Positions 12,901 through 22,829 of a DNA stretch of 64,000 bases are shown here, in pieces. A program made the translations under genes and the position numbers. Origin of the DNA: Panopea generosa (Eukaryota; Mollusca; Bivalvia; Adapedonta; Hiatellidae); assembly GCA_029582155.1 (NCBI GenBank), contig CM055899.1:74146886-74210885 (forward strand). Reading direction: 5' to 3'. Position 1 is the first letter of the stretch. Each line of letters opens with the position of its first letter. Under the pieces are notes generated by a model. The model was given only the letters and a program-made list of their open reading frames with translations, was not told where the DNA came from and did no database searches.

Positions 12901-14543
12901 TATTTTTTTAACTGATCACATAAATTTGTGAGTTATGGCCCTCGAATAATAAACAATTGCTTTGACTTTACATGGAATTCTAGTTACTGCATTTCATATA
13001 CAAATCTTGATCAAACTTACAATGTCGGATATAAAACAATTCTTGATCATGCTGAATCAAGCAATTGACATCTGAATCGTGGCCTTGAATCCTCAAAATT
13101 GCATTATTTTGCCTTGTGTTTACTTTAGCATGGCATATTTCTGTACATATTTACCAATCTTAACACAATAGTAATACAATCACAAGAACTTGAACAATTT
13201 TTGAACTGGCCAAATCAGACAATTTATGTTTGAGTTACCAAAATTGTTTTATTTGACTTGATGTACATTCTTAACACCTAGCATTGGTATTTCTCATTGG
13301 GCTTTTATCAAATTACACAGATGTAAGATGACAATAAGATTTTGGGACAAGTTCTTGAAATGACCATAGCAGATCATTTCTGTCCGAGATCTTGTCCTTG
13401 AATTGTCAAGAAATGGACAATAATATTGATATTGTGAAATTGTGTATATGTGAAATTGTTAATGGACATACCGGTATGTATGAACCAACTGTAGCTTATT
13501 TAACCACAGCCTTTAAATACATGCATTGAATTATAATGCAAGACATCATTAAATTCAGTGTCTGTTAATGAATGTTCTCCCATTAAACACTCTCTTATTC
13601 TTTACATAGGTGAGTCATTGTAAGGCCCCACTTGTTTTAATGAAATGCATTAGAGCTTCAATGGCTCAAATATAGATGTCTGGAACACCTCATATGTTTC
13701 ATACCTATTTTTTCTGGTAGCAGCAAAATTCCTATTTATTTTTTATTATTAGCTTTTGTGATCGCCTGGTGTCCGTCTTCTGTCTTTAACTTTTAGCTTC
13801 TAACAACTTCTCCTCTGAAACCACTGGGTCAATTTTGATATAACTTCACAGAAATGTTCCTTGGGTGACCTTCTACCATGTTTGTTCAAGCCATATTGGT
13901 TCGTCAAAAAACATGGCCGACAAGGGGCGGGGCAAGTTTAATTAGTAAAAACTTAAAAAATCTTCTTGTCAGAAACAGCTGGCTCGATTTTAAAATAATT
14001 TCACAGAAATGTTCCTTGTGTGACCCTCTACCAAGTTTGTTCAAGCCATCTTGATTCTTCAAAAAACATGGCGAACAGTGGGTAGGTTTTGTTTACTATA
14101 CAAGCTATAGTAAAAACTTAAAAATTCTTCTTGTCAGAAACCACTGGATCGATTTTAAAACAATTTCACAGAAATGTTCCTTGGGTGACCCATTACCAAG
14201 TTTATTTAAGTCGTTGTGATTTGTTAAAAAACATGACCGCCACAGTGAGCTTAATTGTCACAACATTGGCAATTAACTTATTAAAACCATAGCAAACAAG
14301 TTTGTGGATATTCATATTGTATTTTACAACTCAGTTTGCGATAAAATCTTATTAAGATATGGTGTATATATCTTACGACATCTCGCGGACCTAATTGTCA
14401 GACTGAATGTAGGTAGAATAAAATCTCAATTTAACTTCAAATTTTAAGTATAATTTCTATGCTTAATTTTACATTAATTTCTTTACAGGGAAGTCCGGTC
14501 AGACACAAAGTATACAGGAAGAAAGAGAAAAGCTTATTTTTGA
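854..14543 (+). CDS. BUD23: BUD23 18S rRNA (guanine-N7) methyltransferase, 3' part of gene (7 exons)
   Basis: Bud23 family enzymes use S-adenosylmethionine, with the partner TRMT112, to N7-methylate a guanosine of 18S rRNA during small-subunit maturation in the nucleus. Exons are 854-950, 1586-1682, 4817-4867, 8276-8361, 9124-9231, 12617-12706 and 14489-14543. They join in one open frame of about 194 residues ending in TGA. Diagnostic stretches in order are [15 protein letters not shown] and SGSFDG (SAM-binding fold), [44 protein letters not shown], and the lysine/arginine-rich C-terminal domain with [14 protein letters not shown] and YTGRKRK. The human protein is 281 residues, so about 90 N-terminal residues, including the glycine-rich SAM motif I, lie left of the window. 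Every junction is GT-AG except the GC donor after 12706. A poly(A) signal follows the stop. Total length, order and phases all fit, so I am confident. Confidence 0.95.
1128..1340 (+). repeat. tRNA-derived SINE-like repeat
   Basis: It has a GTGGGTTCGATCC box B-like site near 1180-1192 and a 3' part with GAATAAATAAGTT. It lies in the intron between the first two BUD23 exons of the window. Confidence 0.5.
1586..1682 (+). CDS. BUD23: BUD23 exon
   Basis: The exon is bounded by TTTTCAG and GTAAGA. It encodes [14 protein letters not shown], then [16 protein letters not shown]. It completes a Ser codon split across the previous intron and ends in phase 0. Confidence 0.94.
1771..3555. mobile_element. 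1.8 kb non-autonomous inverted-repeat DNA transposon, copy 1 (Harbinger-like)
   Basis: The ends are perfect or near-perfect inverted repeats of about 40 bp starting GGGCTTTTCCAGAATTAAAT. They are flanked by TAA on both sides (1768-1770, 3556-3558). No transposase ORF is visible. AATTAAAATTTTATGC motifs occur near both ends in the same orientation. A second copy lies at 36292-38081. The 3-bp TWA target and GGG end fit the PIF/Harbinger group; the family assignment is inferred. Confidence 0.85.
3902..4140 (+). repeat. SINE A copy, degenerate head
   Basis: It shares CTGACTATCAGTCCAGG, the core with CAAGTGGGAAAACTATCAG, and the TATAAAAATGATGCTTAA tail with the other SINE A copies. Confidence 0.75.
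4141..4484 (+). other. BUD23 intron, nothing recognised
   Basis: AT-rich sequence without repeats or exons that I could identify. The same holds for 3559-3899, which is A/C- and T-rich. Confidence 0.5.
4485..4800 (+). repeat. tRNA-derived SINE-like fragments in tandem
   Basis: Two related segments (about 4485-4570 and 4720-4800) each carry a head with GTAAGTGAAAGG or GCAAGCAAAAGG, followed by TTCTTGTCCTGT. The second has a box A-like GGCTAGCTCAGT. Confidence 0.45.
4817..4867 (+). CDS. BUD23: BUD23 microexon, 17 codons
   Basis: This 51-bp in-frame exon lies between TTTGCAG and GTGAGT and encodes [17 protein letters not shown]. It matches the strand carrying the conserved QLYPEN motif of Bud23 proteins. 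Confidence 0.94.
5452..6290 (+). repeat. Hairpin-headed dispersed repeat with about 140-bp internal units
   Basis: It begins ATGCTCCCCCAAAGGGGGG (a hairpin), followed by a GTCCGTCC run. Four or more units share CTACAACCTNNGGTTGGAAT and GCTAGGATGCATNATTACCAA. It ends at GGGGAGCATCCATCGGTTCC. No protein is encoded. Confidence 0.6.
6515..7020 (+). repeat. Dispersed repeat H, copy 1
   Basis: It matches 50432-50985 and 41415-41560 along its length, for example CACTGACCCTGTATTGCCAA and CTAACTTGGGCTAGG. Confidence 0.65.
7532..7700 (-). repeat. SINE E fragment
   Basis: It shares GATGGAGGAATACCTCAGAG and GAACCATCCTTCTTCGGCAA with SINE E at 26726-26936. Confidence 0.55.
7701..8275 (+). other. BUD23 intron, nothing recognised
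   Basis: AT-rich intronic sequence leading to the acceptor at 8275. Some short near-repeats of GACTTAAGACCATAGGT are present around 7860-7915. Confidence 0.4.
8276..8361 (+). CDS. BUD23: BUD23 exon
   Basis: The exon lies between ATTACAG and GTAAGT. It encodes [16 protein letters not shown] followed by [13 protein letters not shown], the end of the Rossmann-like domain. Its last Lys codon is split by the intron. Confidence 0.94.
8700..8945 (-). repeat. SINE A copy, reverse orientation
   Basis: The tail complement TTTAGCATCATTTTTATGC lies at the left end. The core, with TGATAACTTCCCCTCTTGAA, follows. The tRNA-like head complement ends near 8945. Confidence 0.75.
9124..9231 (+). CDS. BUD23: BUD23 exon
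   Basis: The exon lies between TTTCAG and GTACAT. It encodes MYLCLFAGG followed by a linker rich in Gln and Ser ([13 protein letters not shown]). The linker is the least conserved part of the family. A 65-bp minisatellite starts a few tens of bases into the following intron. Confidence 0.9.
9259..10060 (+). repeat. 65-bp minisatellite in BUD23 intron
   Basis: About 12 units of a 65-bp monomer, for example CTTCTGTACTCTGGACTGTC followed by CACTTGCTGTTCTCTGCTAT. The first units are degenerate and begin some 30 bp after the exon at 9231. Because 65 is not a multiple of 3, the overlapping ORFs here are artefacts of repetition. Confidence 0.95.
10061..12500 (+). repeat. 38-bp minisatellite with 812-bp higher-order period
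   Basis: The monomer is built from TAAAGCCATAGCTTCATTAT then GAATGGTTGATTGGTTGA. Some 60 or more units occur, some shortened. Variant units recur exactly 812 bp apart: CATAACTTC at 10221/11033/11845; GGTTGATTAAGTC at 10361/11173/11985; GCTCCATTATG at 10681/11493. The last part (after about 12060) follows a different order. Confidence 0.95.
12574..12606 (+). repeat. CATT microsatellite
   Basis: CATT/CATC repeats end 10 bp before the BUD23 exon acceptor and replace much of its pyrimidine tract. Confidence 0.8.
12617..12706 (+). CDS. BUD23: BUD23 exon with GC donor
   Basis: The acceptor is ATTCAG. The frame gives [20 protein letters not shown] and then RQGR. The frame and the next exon place the donor at 12707 as AG|GCAAGT, the usual form of a GC-AG intron. 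The exon encodes the basic C-terminal region of Bud23. Confidence 0.92.
12707..13744 (+). other. Last BUD23 intron, degenerate repeat
   Basis: AT-rich. Around 12850-13440 short phrases such as GAGTTATGGCCCTCGAAT suggest a decayed member of the dispersed intronic repeats. No exon seen. Confidence 0.4.
13745..14290 (+). repeat. Dispersed repeat G, left end and three units
   Basis: It begins TTATTAGCTTTTGTGATCGC, CTGGTGTCCGTC. Monomers sharing ACAGAAATGTTCCTTGGGTG start near 13848, 14003 and 14168. The right end is missing. Related copies lie at 32103-33320 (reversed) and 58860-60440. Confidence 0.75.
14489..14543 (+). CDS. BUD23: BUD23 terminal exon with stop
   Basis: The acceptor CTTTACAG precedes [17 protein letters not shown] and TGA. 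Family members end in a similar GRKRK-plus-aromatic tail. Confidence 0.94.
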
Positions 14544-14568
14544 ATCTGTATTTTGTTGTAACTTGATA

Positions 14569-14574
14569 AATAAA
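14569..14574 (+). terminator. BUD23 poly(A) signal
   Basis: AATAAA lies 25 bp after the BUD23 stop and would give a very short 3' UTR. The sequence downstream is T-rich (about 14590 onward). Confidence 0.7.
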
Positions 14575-15239
14575 ATGTATAAAAAAAACTTGCTTTCTCT
14601 TGTATGTAATACTATTATGGAATAAGGTTTCAGATTTCAGAATTTAAATCCCATTTCAATGCCAGACTTGCAAAACCGGAAAGAGTTTCCTTGTAATTAT
14701 GCTAATTCAGTTTATAAATTATCTATACAAACCATTATATTATTTATATATATATACTGTAGGTCAATCAAAATGCACCATGAACTATATATTTTGATAT
14801 GTGATACCTATTTTTGAGACTAGCAGCTTGGAGGTCGAGTGTACAATGGGCGTCACATGATTAATAGCAAGGAACATCTTTTGCAAGCATTTATCAAAGA
14901 GTGGAATGCTATTGCCAATACTGAATACAATGTCTTATTCACAGTATGAGACACAGATGCCAAGCAAAAGTGAACACAAAATGGTGGTCACACATTGTCC
15001 TAATTTGTGATCATTGATTTTTTACCCTTCAACATTTCACAAAAATCTCATATTTCATAGTTTCTTCTATTGGCCATTCATGAAAAAGCTCTTAAACTTT
15101 AGTTGATGTTCAATTTTGACAAAAACAGTAATAGCAATATCAAAATATGTATAATAAAGAAATTTCATGTTGTGTTTTCATTGATCATCTGTATGTATTA
15201 TATAGCCACATGGTTTTGAGCAGTACACTCCTACCTGTT
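14575..15239. other. Intergenic, nothing recognised
   Basis: AT-rich, with a short TATATA run at about 14740-14757. No exon, SINE or inverted repeat seen. Confidence 0.5.
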
Positions 15240-15549
15240 GTCCACAATACAATCTTGAGGTCTGGAGTATTGTTAAGTCATAGCTGCTGAGCCTGTGACT
15301 TTTAAAGGGTATTTGATATCCATAAATGGCCAGCAGAGACCCAAAACGGGATAAATTAGTGAATAGTCACAAAAATCTTGTTTTAAGAGTTAATTACCTC
15401 CCTTTAAAAGTCAATAATAGTATTAAAGTAAATATTTAACTTAAAATTAGTGGACAAAATTTCCAAGAGTTCAATGAACCCACCCATTTCAAAGTAACTG
15501 TCTGCCTGTACATAATATCGGAATTTTCTGATACTGCTGCAAAGTGTAG

Positions 15550-15800
15550 ATTACTGATCCAGTGGTGAAAGTCTTAGACTGCGGACCCATGGATCATAGG
15601 GTCAATCCCCTGCCACTCCAACTAAAATATTTGTCATTTTTTCGGATGGGACTTTAACATGGAAAGAACCAGGAATGCTACAAAGAGGTTTTCGGTATCT
15701 TTGAGCTTTCCTCTCAAAATCTAAAATTACTAATACTGTTCTGGAGGCATCATCCATATGGGAAACCTGGTAGCGACGTTAAATAAAATTATCATCATTA
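15550..15800 (+). repeat. tRNA-derived SINE-like repeat D
   Basis: A head with GGTCAATCCCCTGCC (box B-like) is followed by a body with GGATGGGACTTTAACATGGA and the end GGTAGCGACGTTAAATAAAA, then an ATC-rich tail. Confidence 0.6.
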
Positions 15801-16859
15801 TACTGCTGTAATTATCACCTTATGTCTTCCTGGTCGCCAAAATGACTAGTTCAAAGCGCTAGAGTAAAACTTGTACATGTGATACTGCTGTCTGAGTTTT
15901 TTTTTCAAATACTGGTAAGGAGTTTGCTTGAAGTTAGGGGCAATGGTCCATTGGAGCACATAGATTCCATAGGCTTGGTCCATACAAAATTTGAAACTAG
16001 ATGAGTGATTTAGGCCCCTCATTACTGTTGGACCTGTGGACATTTATTGTCATTTGGGCAAGCTATGTATCAAATTGACATGCATGTACTGGTTATACTT
16101 GCCAGCTTGGTACAGTATAATGTATGATCACGTTTCATTTAATCACTTAAGCCTAAAATTCTGACTTTATTTGAAATCTGTGTTGATTTCTTTCACTTCA
16201 ATGAAAAATTATTAATCTCATTTGAAACAAAAATTAAAAAAAATTGCATTAAATGAAATACCGATAAGTTTGTAAACAAAGGATTTATATGGAGAAGGAA
16301 AAGCAACTGAGTGAGATTTTGTGAACGCTGATGTATCATGCAAAAACTTGCAAATTCGTGTTTTGATTATCTTAACTTCCGTTCATCTCAACAATACAAC
16401 TCAAATAATTTCTTTGCCCAATGAAATTCTCTATGAAACGAGACCATTCCCAGGTAGTTGATGAAATACATATAACAAATGTATATACTACAACTAAAAA
16501 TCACATAAAATTTTACTTTAAACTGAAATATTTTTTGTTCATGATCATTTTGAATGATCGAAACATTATAAAACATCTAAAGTTACATACAACTTATATT
16601 TACTGAGAACATAGTTGCCGGTGAATTAGGAATGATTAATATATCAAATACATGTATTTAAATCTTTCACATGCTTTTTTATAAAAATTTAGTAAAGTCG
16701 TGCAAGTTTCCTGTCCTATATAAGTCCTTGTGTATACATACTGGTTATCTAGTAGCACATTTAATTATCTAATAGTCAATCAACATTTTAAAACAAATAT
16801 TCTACTATGAGTTCTGTTGTGTTAGAATTTACAACAGAATACAAGGGGGAAACAGAAAA
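15801..16859. other. Intergenic, nothing recognised
   Basis: AT-rich. The short ORFs on both strands around 16388-16606 show no conserved motif and are probably chance. Confidence 0.5.
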
Positions 16860-17270
16860 TGTTCATTCTCTCATCTTCTTGAAAATTTATTAATTGAGAC
16901 TCCAGGGTCCTTTAAAGAGTATTGTTTATGCAGGGGTCTGAAAGAGATAAAATTGTGAATTTTCAAAAGTCGTCTTCTCAAGAACCGACCAGCCAAATTT
17001 ATTTACATTTGTTTTAAATAATTACTTTGGGTAGTGTTAAGATTATCGAAATAAAGAAATAATTGCCGATTTGGGACCAATAAGTGAACTTCGATTTTTA
17101 CATAGGAATGTTATTGGAAAACAGGAAATTCTTATTCCCTCATCTATTTAAGGACTTAATTTAATCATGTTGAGATATGGAGAATAATCAGGTATTACTG
17201 TTGAGACTAGGTGTTTTATAGAGAATTTAACAGCCACAAGGGCAAGCAATTAACCAATTTCATGTTGAAT
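16860..17270 (+). repeat. Fragment of dispersed repeat F
   Basis: It shares GGGTCCTTTAAAGAG, CTTCTCAAGAACCGACC and GGAAAACAGGAAAT with the copy at 4913-7531. A shorter piece lies at about 15240-15420. Confidence 0.55.
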
Positions 17271-18720
17271 TTAGTTAATTATATGAAAATATTATTTCAG
17301 CTAGTTACTCGTGTAAGAGTATTTATATATGTCAACACAACACAGATTTGATTTTAGATGAAACAGTTGTTAAAAAACATTTTGAAATAACAACATTTGA
17401 CATACAAGTAGACTTTAATAAGGGTATGATAATTGTTTCAATAAATTCCTTTTGTTTGGAAACATTTATCAAATAACGATGCTATGAAACAAAACATCAG
17501 TTCATTGAAAACTGGACTCGTTCTTGTGCCCTGGCAACAATTCTGCCATAGATGTATAGATGGAAATTGTATGCTGTATGTAGAAAAGACTTTATTAAAT
17601 ATTCATTTAAATCGTATTAAGTTTTGTACAAAAAATAAAATTAACATGTAACCAGTATTCCTTTTTTGTGCAATTATTTAAAAAACATTTTAAGTGGCTA
17701 GAATATTTATTTTGTCAATATACATGTATCTGTTTACTTAATGAGCGTTTTAGCTGCAGGTGTCCCGAAGCATGCTAGATGGTGAATGAGAGCATGTTTG
17801 CTTTACACTTAGGTCTACATCAAGCATTCCTCCATTGACATTTGTTTTGTAGACACGCATTGAACCAAAACCAAACTTGCACACCAGTCAAATAATCACA
17901 ATATCTCGGAAATGTTCTTTTATCATATCATTATGTATTATTCTACATAATAAAGCGGGGTAAAATAAACTTTTGCTTTATCAGCAGGTAAGGTTTATCA
18001 GGTGGCAACACACAAATTGATGATGTCAATTGTTTTTGCATTGTGTTAAATGCGTGTTTAACCGTCCTTTACTTCATATAGATGCCTTTGGACACCTAAT
18101 ATAGAAGGCTTTTGAATTATTTGGTGAATTATGTTTATATTAACTGACACTGAAAAACAGTGAAGGAAGTGTTCAGATTGCTCGTTATGAGCAATCTGTA
18201 CTCTTCCTGCACCATTTTCAAATACCTTCTATGATTGGTGCGGGAAAACGCGTATCTGTGGAGTAAAGGGTTAAGATTAATTTTTACCATTGATAAACTT
18301 AGTTTTGTCACTAACTATAAATGATAATTATAAAGAGTCGAACAGCTTCCATAAAAACTACATTTGTTTTAATTCTATCAAATTTGGAACTACTTTGCAG
18401 GTGCATTTACCACAGATGTACACACATTAGTTTTTTAGATGCAATAACCAGTTGTGTATTTTATTGACTCGGGATTTTGTTGACCACTATGAATAACTTA
18501 ACACTTGAGGAGCAGCACTATTTCAAGTGAGATTTATGTGACTGTTACTTGCGGAAGCTGTTATTCTCCTCAGCGGGGTTCATAGATGGTCCAAGTCATT
18601 CTAGATTATATGGTTGAAAATGGTATTGTGATGTCTGGTGTTATTAAATCACTTATTAATGGAATAAAATGATAAATGCTAAGTACAAAGTAAATGTTAT
18701 AAATGTTTAATTTCACCTTT
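17271..18720. other. Intergenic, no gene; one long hairpin
   Basis: AT-rich sequence with no recognisable exon. The one structured element is the hairpin at about 18162-18210, listed separately. Confidence 0.5.
18162..18210. other. Imperfect hairpin with perfect 10-bp core
   Basis: CAGATTGCTC (18174-18183) and GAGCAATCTG (18189-18198) pair perfectly around a 5-base loop. The flanks GAAGGAAGTG and CTCTTCCTGC extend the stem to about 22 bp with a few mismatches. Confidence 0.6.
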
Positions 18721-18764
18721 TCATTCTTCAAAATCAATTCCATTCATTTACACATGCATTTTCT

Positions 18765-19190
18765 ATAAAGTACACATTTAATAACATACAATTTCAACTT
18801 GGAGTAGAAATTTTTCAATAACATACAATTTCAATTTACAGTACATATGTTGAATAACATACAATTTTAATTTAGAGTACTTTTTTTCAATAACATACAA
18901 TTTCCATTTATAGTAAATATTTTCAATAACATACAGTTTGAATTTAGAGTAGATAATTTCAATTTAGAGTAGATATCTTCAATAACATACCATTTCAGTT
19001 TAGAGTAGATAATTTTAATTTAGAGTAAATATTTTCAATAACATACAATTTCAATTTAGAGTAGATAATTTCAATTTAGAGTACATATTTTCAATAACAC
19101 AATTTGAATTTAGAGTAGATATTTTCAATAACATACAATTTCAATTTAGAGTACATATTTTTCAATAACATACAGTTTCAATTTAGAGTA
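18765..19190 (+). repeat. 36-bp minisatellite, left block
   Basis: Degenerate units of AATAACATACAATTTCAATT followed by TAGAGTAGATATTTTC. The array resumes at about 19735 after a pogo-type insertion. Confidence 0.9.
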
Positions 19191-19732
19191 CTTTGATCTG
19201 TCTATTTTACCAATACGCGAGCTAAAAATAGAGATGTGAAAATTATCACGCACTACACTCGTGTTTGAGTCGGAAAAAATGCGATTATGTAGAACACAAT
19301 AACAGCTTTGTTTGGTTTGAGTCGGAAAAATGGCGATTATGTAGAACACAATAATAGCTTTGTTTGGTTTGTTTACGGCCAATTAAGAAAGTTTAAACTA
19401 AAAGAAACTTATTTTAAATTAAAGATATATTATAATTATTTGATTTATTTGGTTTTTAGTACTTTAATTAAATATTAATTCTGTGGCCGTAATAAAATTT
19501 TTATATGCCAAAATCGATATTTTACGGTAAAATTTGTTCATTTGGTGGCCGTTTTAGGAGGTTTTTAATGCATTTGGGACCAAAAATGTTGGCCGCTGGC
19601 CGCGTTGACCAGGTGACCGCCTATTGCAGTTAAATTATATAGTAAATTTAGACGGGAGGGTCTGAAACTGGCCGCTTAAGGCAGGTGGCTGCTTATAACA
19701 GGTGACCGTTAGTACAGGTTTGACTGTATATA
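19191..19732 (-). mobile_element. Pogo/Tigger-type transposon fragment inside the minisatellite
   Basis: The right end is the inverted repeat AACCTGTACTAAC...CAGTCAAACC read on -, followed by TA. The sequence matches 29937-30460 in reverse, including two copies of a segment with AAAGCTGTTATTGTGTTCTA. The left end is truncated at about 19191. No transposase. Confidence 0.75.
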
Positions 19733-19734
19733 AT

Positions 19735-19995
19735 TTCAATTTAGAGTAGATAATTTCAATTTAGAGCAGATAATTTCAATTTAGAGTAGATATTTTTTTC
19801 AATAACATACAATTTCAATTTAGAGTAGATATTTTCAATAACATACAATTTCAATTTAGAGTAGATATTTTTTAATAACATACAATTTCAATTTAGAGTA
19901 GATATTTTCAATAACATACAATTTCAATTTAGAGTAGATATTTTTTAATAACATACAATTTCAATTTAGAGTAGATATTTTCAATAACATACAGT
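19735..19995 (+). repeat. 36-bp minisatellite, right block
   Basis: About seven units, more uniform than the left block, running directly into a SINE E fragment. Confidence 0.9.
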
Positions 19996-20115
19996 TACTT
20001 GCAGAAAGATGGTGGTTCTACTCAGATTCATTCTGAGGTCTTCCTCCACCAATAAAACTAGATATGCCATATATAACTTGAAATGTTTGAAAATGGCATT
20101 AAACGCAATTTTAAA
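19996..20115 (+). repeat. SINE E fragment
   Basis: It shares GGTGGTTCTACTCAGATTCA, CTTCCTCCACCAATAAAACT and GAAAATGGCATTAAACGC with the reversed copy at 26726-26936. A second fragment lies at 22045-22160 and a third at 47995-48120. Confidence 0.7.
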
Positions 20116-20376
20116 AAAAAGGAATAACATTCAATACAGAGTACATATATAATAATAAATATATTTGAAATGTAGTGCATTCATTTTATTATTACATGCA
20201 TGTTCATCCTCGCACTAAAACCCTACAAAAACTTGGTGAGAAAAGTACACAAGGACAGGGATAGGATCATTATTGTTTTCTGAAGATCTTTATAATTATG
20301 TTACATAAGTTACATTTTAAACAATCATAAGTATCTTCAGATACTATTTAGAATTTAATAGCTTAAAGTACTTAAA

Positions 20377-20632
20377 GGTTAGGCCAACCTTAAAAAAATA
20401 TTTGTTTGTTGTGCTCCGACCCAGTATTTTTTATTTGAGTAGCTAGGAAGCTATTTTTTTTTTTTTTTTTACCAAATTTAGATTTTGCATAGTCATTTTA
20501 ATGAAAAAAAGACAGAAATCGTTAAAAAAATAAATGCTTTAAAAGTCAATAACATTTTTGGGTAGCTGCAATTTTGAGTAAGTAGGAGCATGGCAAACAA
20601 TATATTTTTTAAGGATGACCTTATTCTATTCC
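20377..20632. mobile_element. Small inverted-repeat element (MITE-like)
   Basis: The ends AACCTTAAAAAAATATTTGT and, reversed, ATCCTTAAAAAATATATTGT form imperfect inverted repeats about 250 bp apart. Target duplication unclear. Confidence 0.45.
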
Positions 20633-20944
20633 GAGTTGCAACACATTTCTGAACTTATACAACAGAAAATACTGATATAAATAAATACAAACACAATAAA
20701 AATGAGAAACCAGTGCTTATATTGAAAAAATACTTTATATGAAAATATTTGGTTGGATGATTTTGTGGTCAAAAACAAAAAAATCAAAATCAAAACTTTT
20801 AAAAAAATCATCATTCCAGATCAGATTTGGAGTGACTGGTTATAGCACTCATTTCTCAACATAACATTAAAAATTACAACAACTCAAATACTTTTCAAAA
20901 ATAAAAAAAACATAATAATATAAAAGTTTTTGGCCTTCACCATT

Positions 20945-21007
20945 AGGCCTAAAAAAAAAGAAGGTTTGTTTCCTGTTACATGCCCAAAAAAATATGGGTC
21001 GGTAGGT

Positions 21008-21039
<32 letters not shown>

Positions 21040-21969
21040 CGTTACCACACTCCTTTATTAAATGGAACATCAAAATGAATGAGTTTGTTAGTTTCTATTA
21101 CATGATTATATATGTCATTTTGGGGGTAGTGGTGTAAAAGTAATATATCTTTTAAATAGTACTCAATTTCAGATATGAATCGTAAATCTGAAGTGGCTAT
21201 AATAAACCGAGGAAGATATTTGATATAAGCATAGTGCCACCATTGCAAAAAGGAAGTGCTTCCGTGGGGTAGTCGCATAATGGCGGTTGTAAATAATCCT
21301 CAATTCTTCTTCTTTAAAAATGCATTTTCCTATTTTTAATGCTCATTTTTTTTATTTGAATGGCATTATTGATGTATTTTGAACATTTTGATAGCATTGT
21401 CATGTTTGAATTGTGAATTTAGAGAAAAAAAAATGATGCTTGGAAATTGGGGTATGAATTCATGATTTCGGAAGTCTACTTTCACTTTGTCACCAGTGTA
21501 CACACTGAGCAGAAAAAAAATCTCTTATATGACACATGACCCCTACTTTTCTCATCATATTTTGATAGTGCAGAGGTTGACAAACAGTAAAATGTAGGTT
21601 TCACTTCTTTCATTTGGGACCCTCTATGAATGACAAGCCTTCAAACTTTTATTATTTACTATAGAATAAAGAACAAAAATCAATGGTGGGGTTACACCTA
21701 TAGGCTATACTGTCTTTGCAACAATTATACCTTGCACCGTTTCTTTGAGTCTATATCGTCTAGGCGTATGCAGTGATTATTTTATAATGAGATTACGAGC
21801 GTCTAAACGACACAGCGCACCGGTGCGTAAGAATTACTTCGTTGTGAAAATCACCAAAAAGAGCACGAAATCCGATGCCGATTTTTTGGACATAAAAACT
21901 TTTGAGTCGGCAGTTAAAATATAGGGTCGGTCGGGTAACCGGAAACAAACATCTTTTTTTTTTAGGCCT
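20945..21969. mobile_element. 1.0 kb inverted-repeat element
   Basis: Inverted ends begin AGGCCTAAAAAAAAAG then (G)TTTGTTTCC, and continue through GGGTCGGT for about 60 bp with mismatches. No transposase is seen. A 78-codon minus-strand ORF at 21042-21278 has no motif I recognise. A 30-base T run occurs at about 21010-21039. Confidence 0.65.
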
Positions 21970-22044
21970 TACCATTTCTTTTTTGAAAGTAAAAAAAAAT
22001 TACTTTCGAATAAGAAACGGTAATGGCAATATTCCACTTTCTGA

Positions 22045-22160
22045 TAAGTTCAAATGTTGCGGAAGGTCGGTGGTTCTACTCAGATTCATAATGAGGGCTC
22101 CCCCACCAATGAAACTGGATATGCCGTATAGAACCTGAACTGTGTTGAAAAAAACGTTAA
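22045..22160 (+). repeat. SINE E fragment
   Basis: It shares GGTGGTTCTACTCAGATTCA and CCACCAATGAAACTGGATAT with other SINE E copies. Confidence 0.65.
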
Positions 22161-22829
22161 TTAGACAAAAATACCAATTAGCACTGTTGCAAGTATTTAC
22201 AATACAGGGAACAAAATGTAAGGTTGACCCCTTTTTTTGAATAAGGCAAAGGAGGTAACTGAATTTGTTGCCCTTGAAAGTGTATTTGTCTGCTATATAC
22301 ATGTAGTAGGCATGGCAATGACTATCAAATTTGGTGGATGTTCAACTCCGAAATATGTGATGTATGAAAGTTCAAAGATATGATATAAGTACTTGTATGA
22401 AAACTCCATATCATTTTTAGAAGTGCCAAGCTATCTATCAAGTGTAACTTGAAATCTCAAAGTACTTTGAACCTATCACATTCAATTTCCTAATTGTAGA
22501 CAAAACACAAAAACTGGAAATGTGTCTACGAATGCCCCCACTGTTGACCAGAAACCAATAATTTACAGAAGATTTTAAGTGAAAATGGGCCATAACTCGT
22601 TATACAGATACAAACAACATAGTCATTAAATACAACAAAACATTTTAGAAACGAAACATTAAGATAAACAGCAATAAAACATTGAGTTCTTTATCAATTT
22701 TCTCTAAATTTAATTTATTTGATTATAAAACATCTTTCTATCTTTCCTGGAAAGCTTCATCCAAATCTATTGTGAATTTCATTTTTTTATTTATCTGAAG
22801 CATACAACCCCCGTTACCTATATTACCAA
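22161..22829. other. Intergenic, nothing recognised
   Basis: AT-rich sequence between a SINE E fragment and the 23-bp array. Confidence 0.5.

Noticed and set aside
19146..19382. 78-codon minus ORF matching a plus ORF at 30279-30563
   Set aside because: Shared because both lie in copies of one pogo-type element. The ORF precedes the transposase start and is non-coding terminal sequence.
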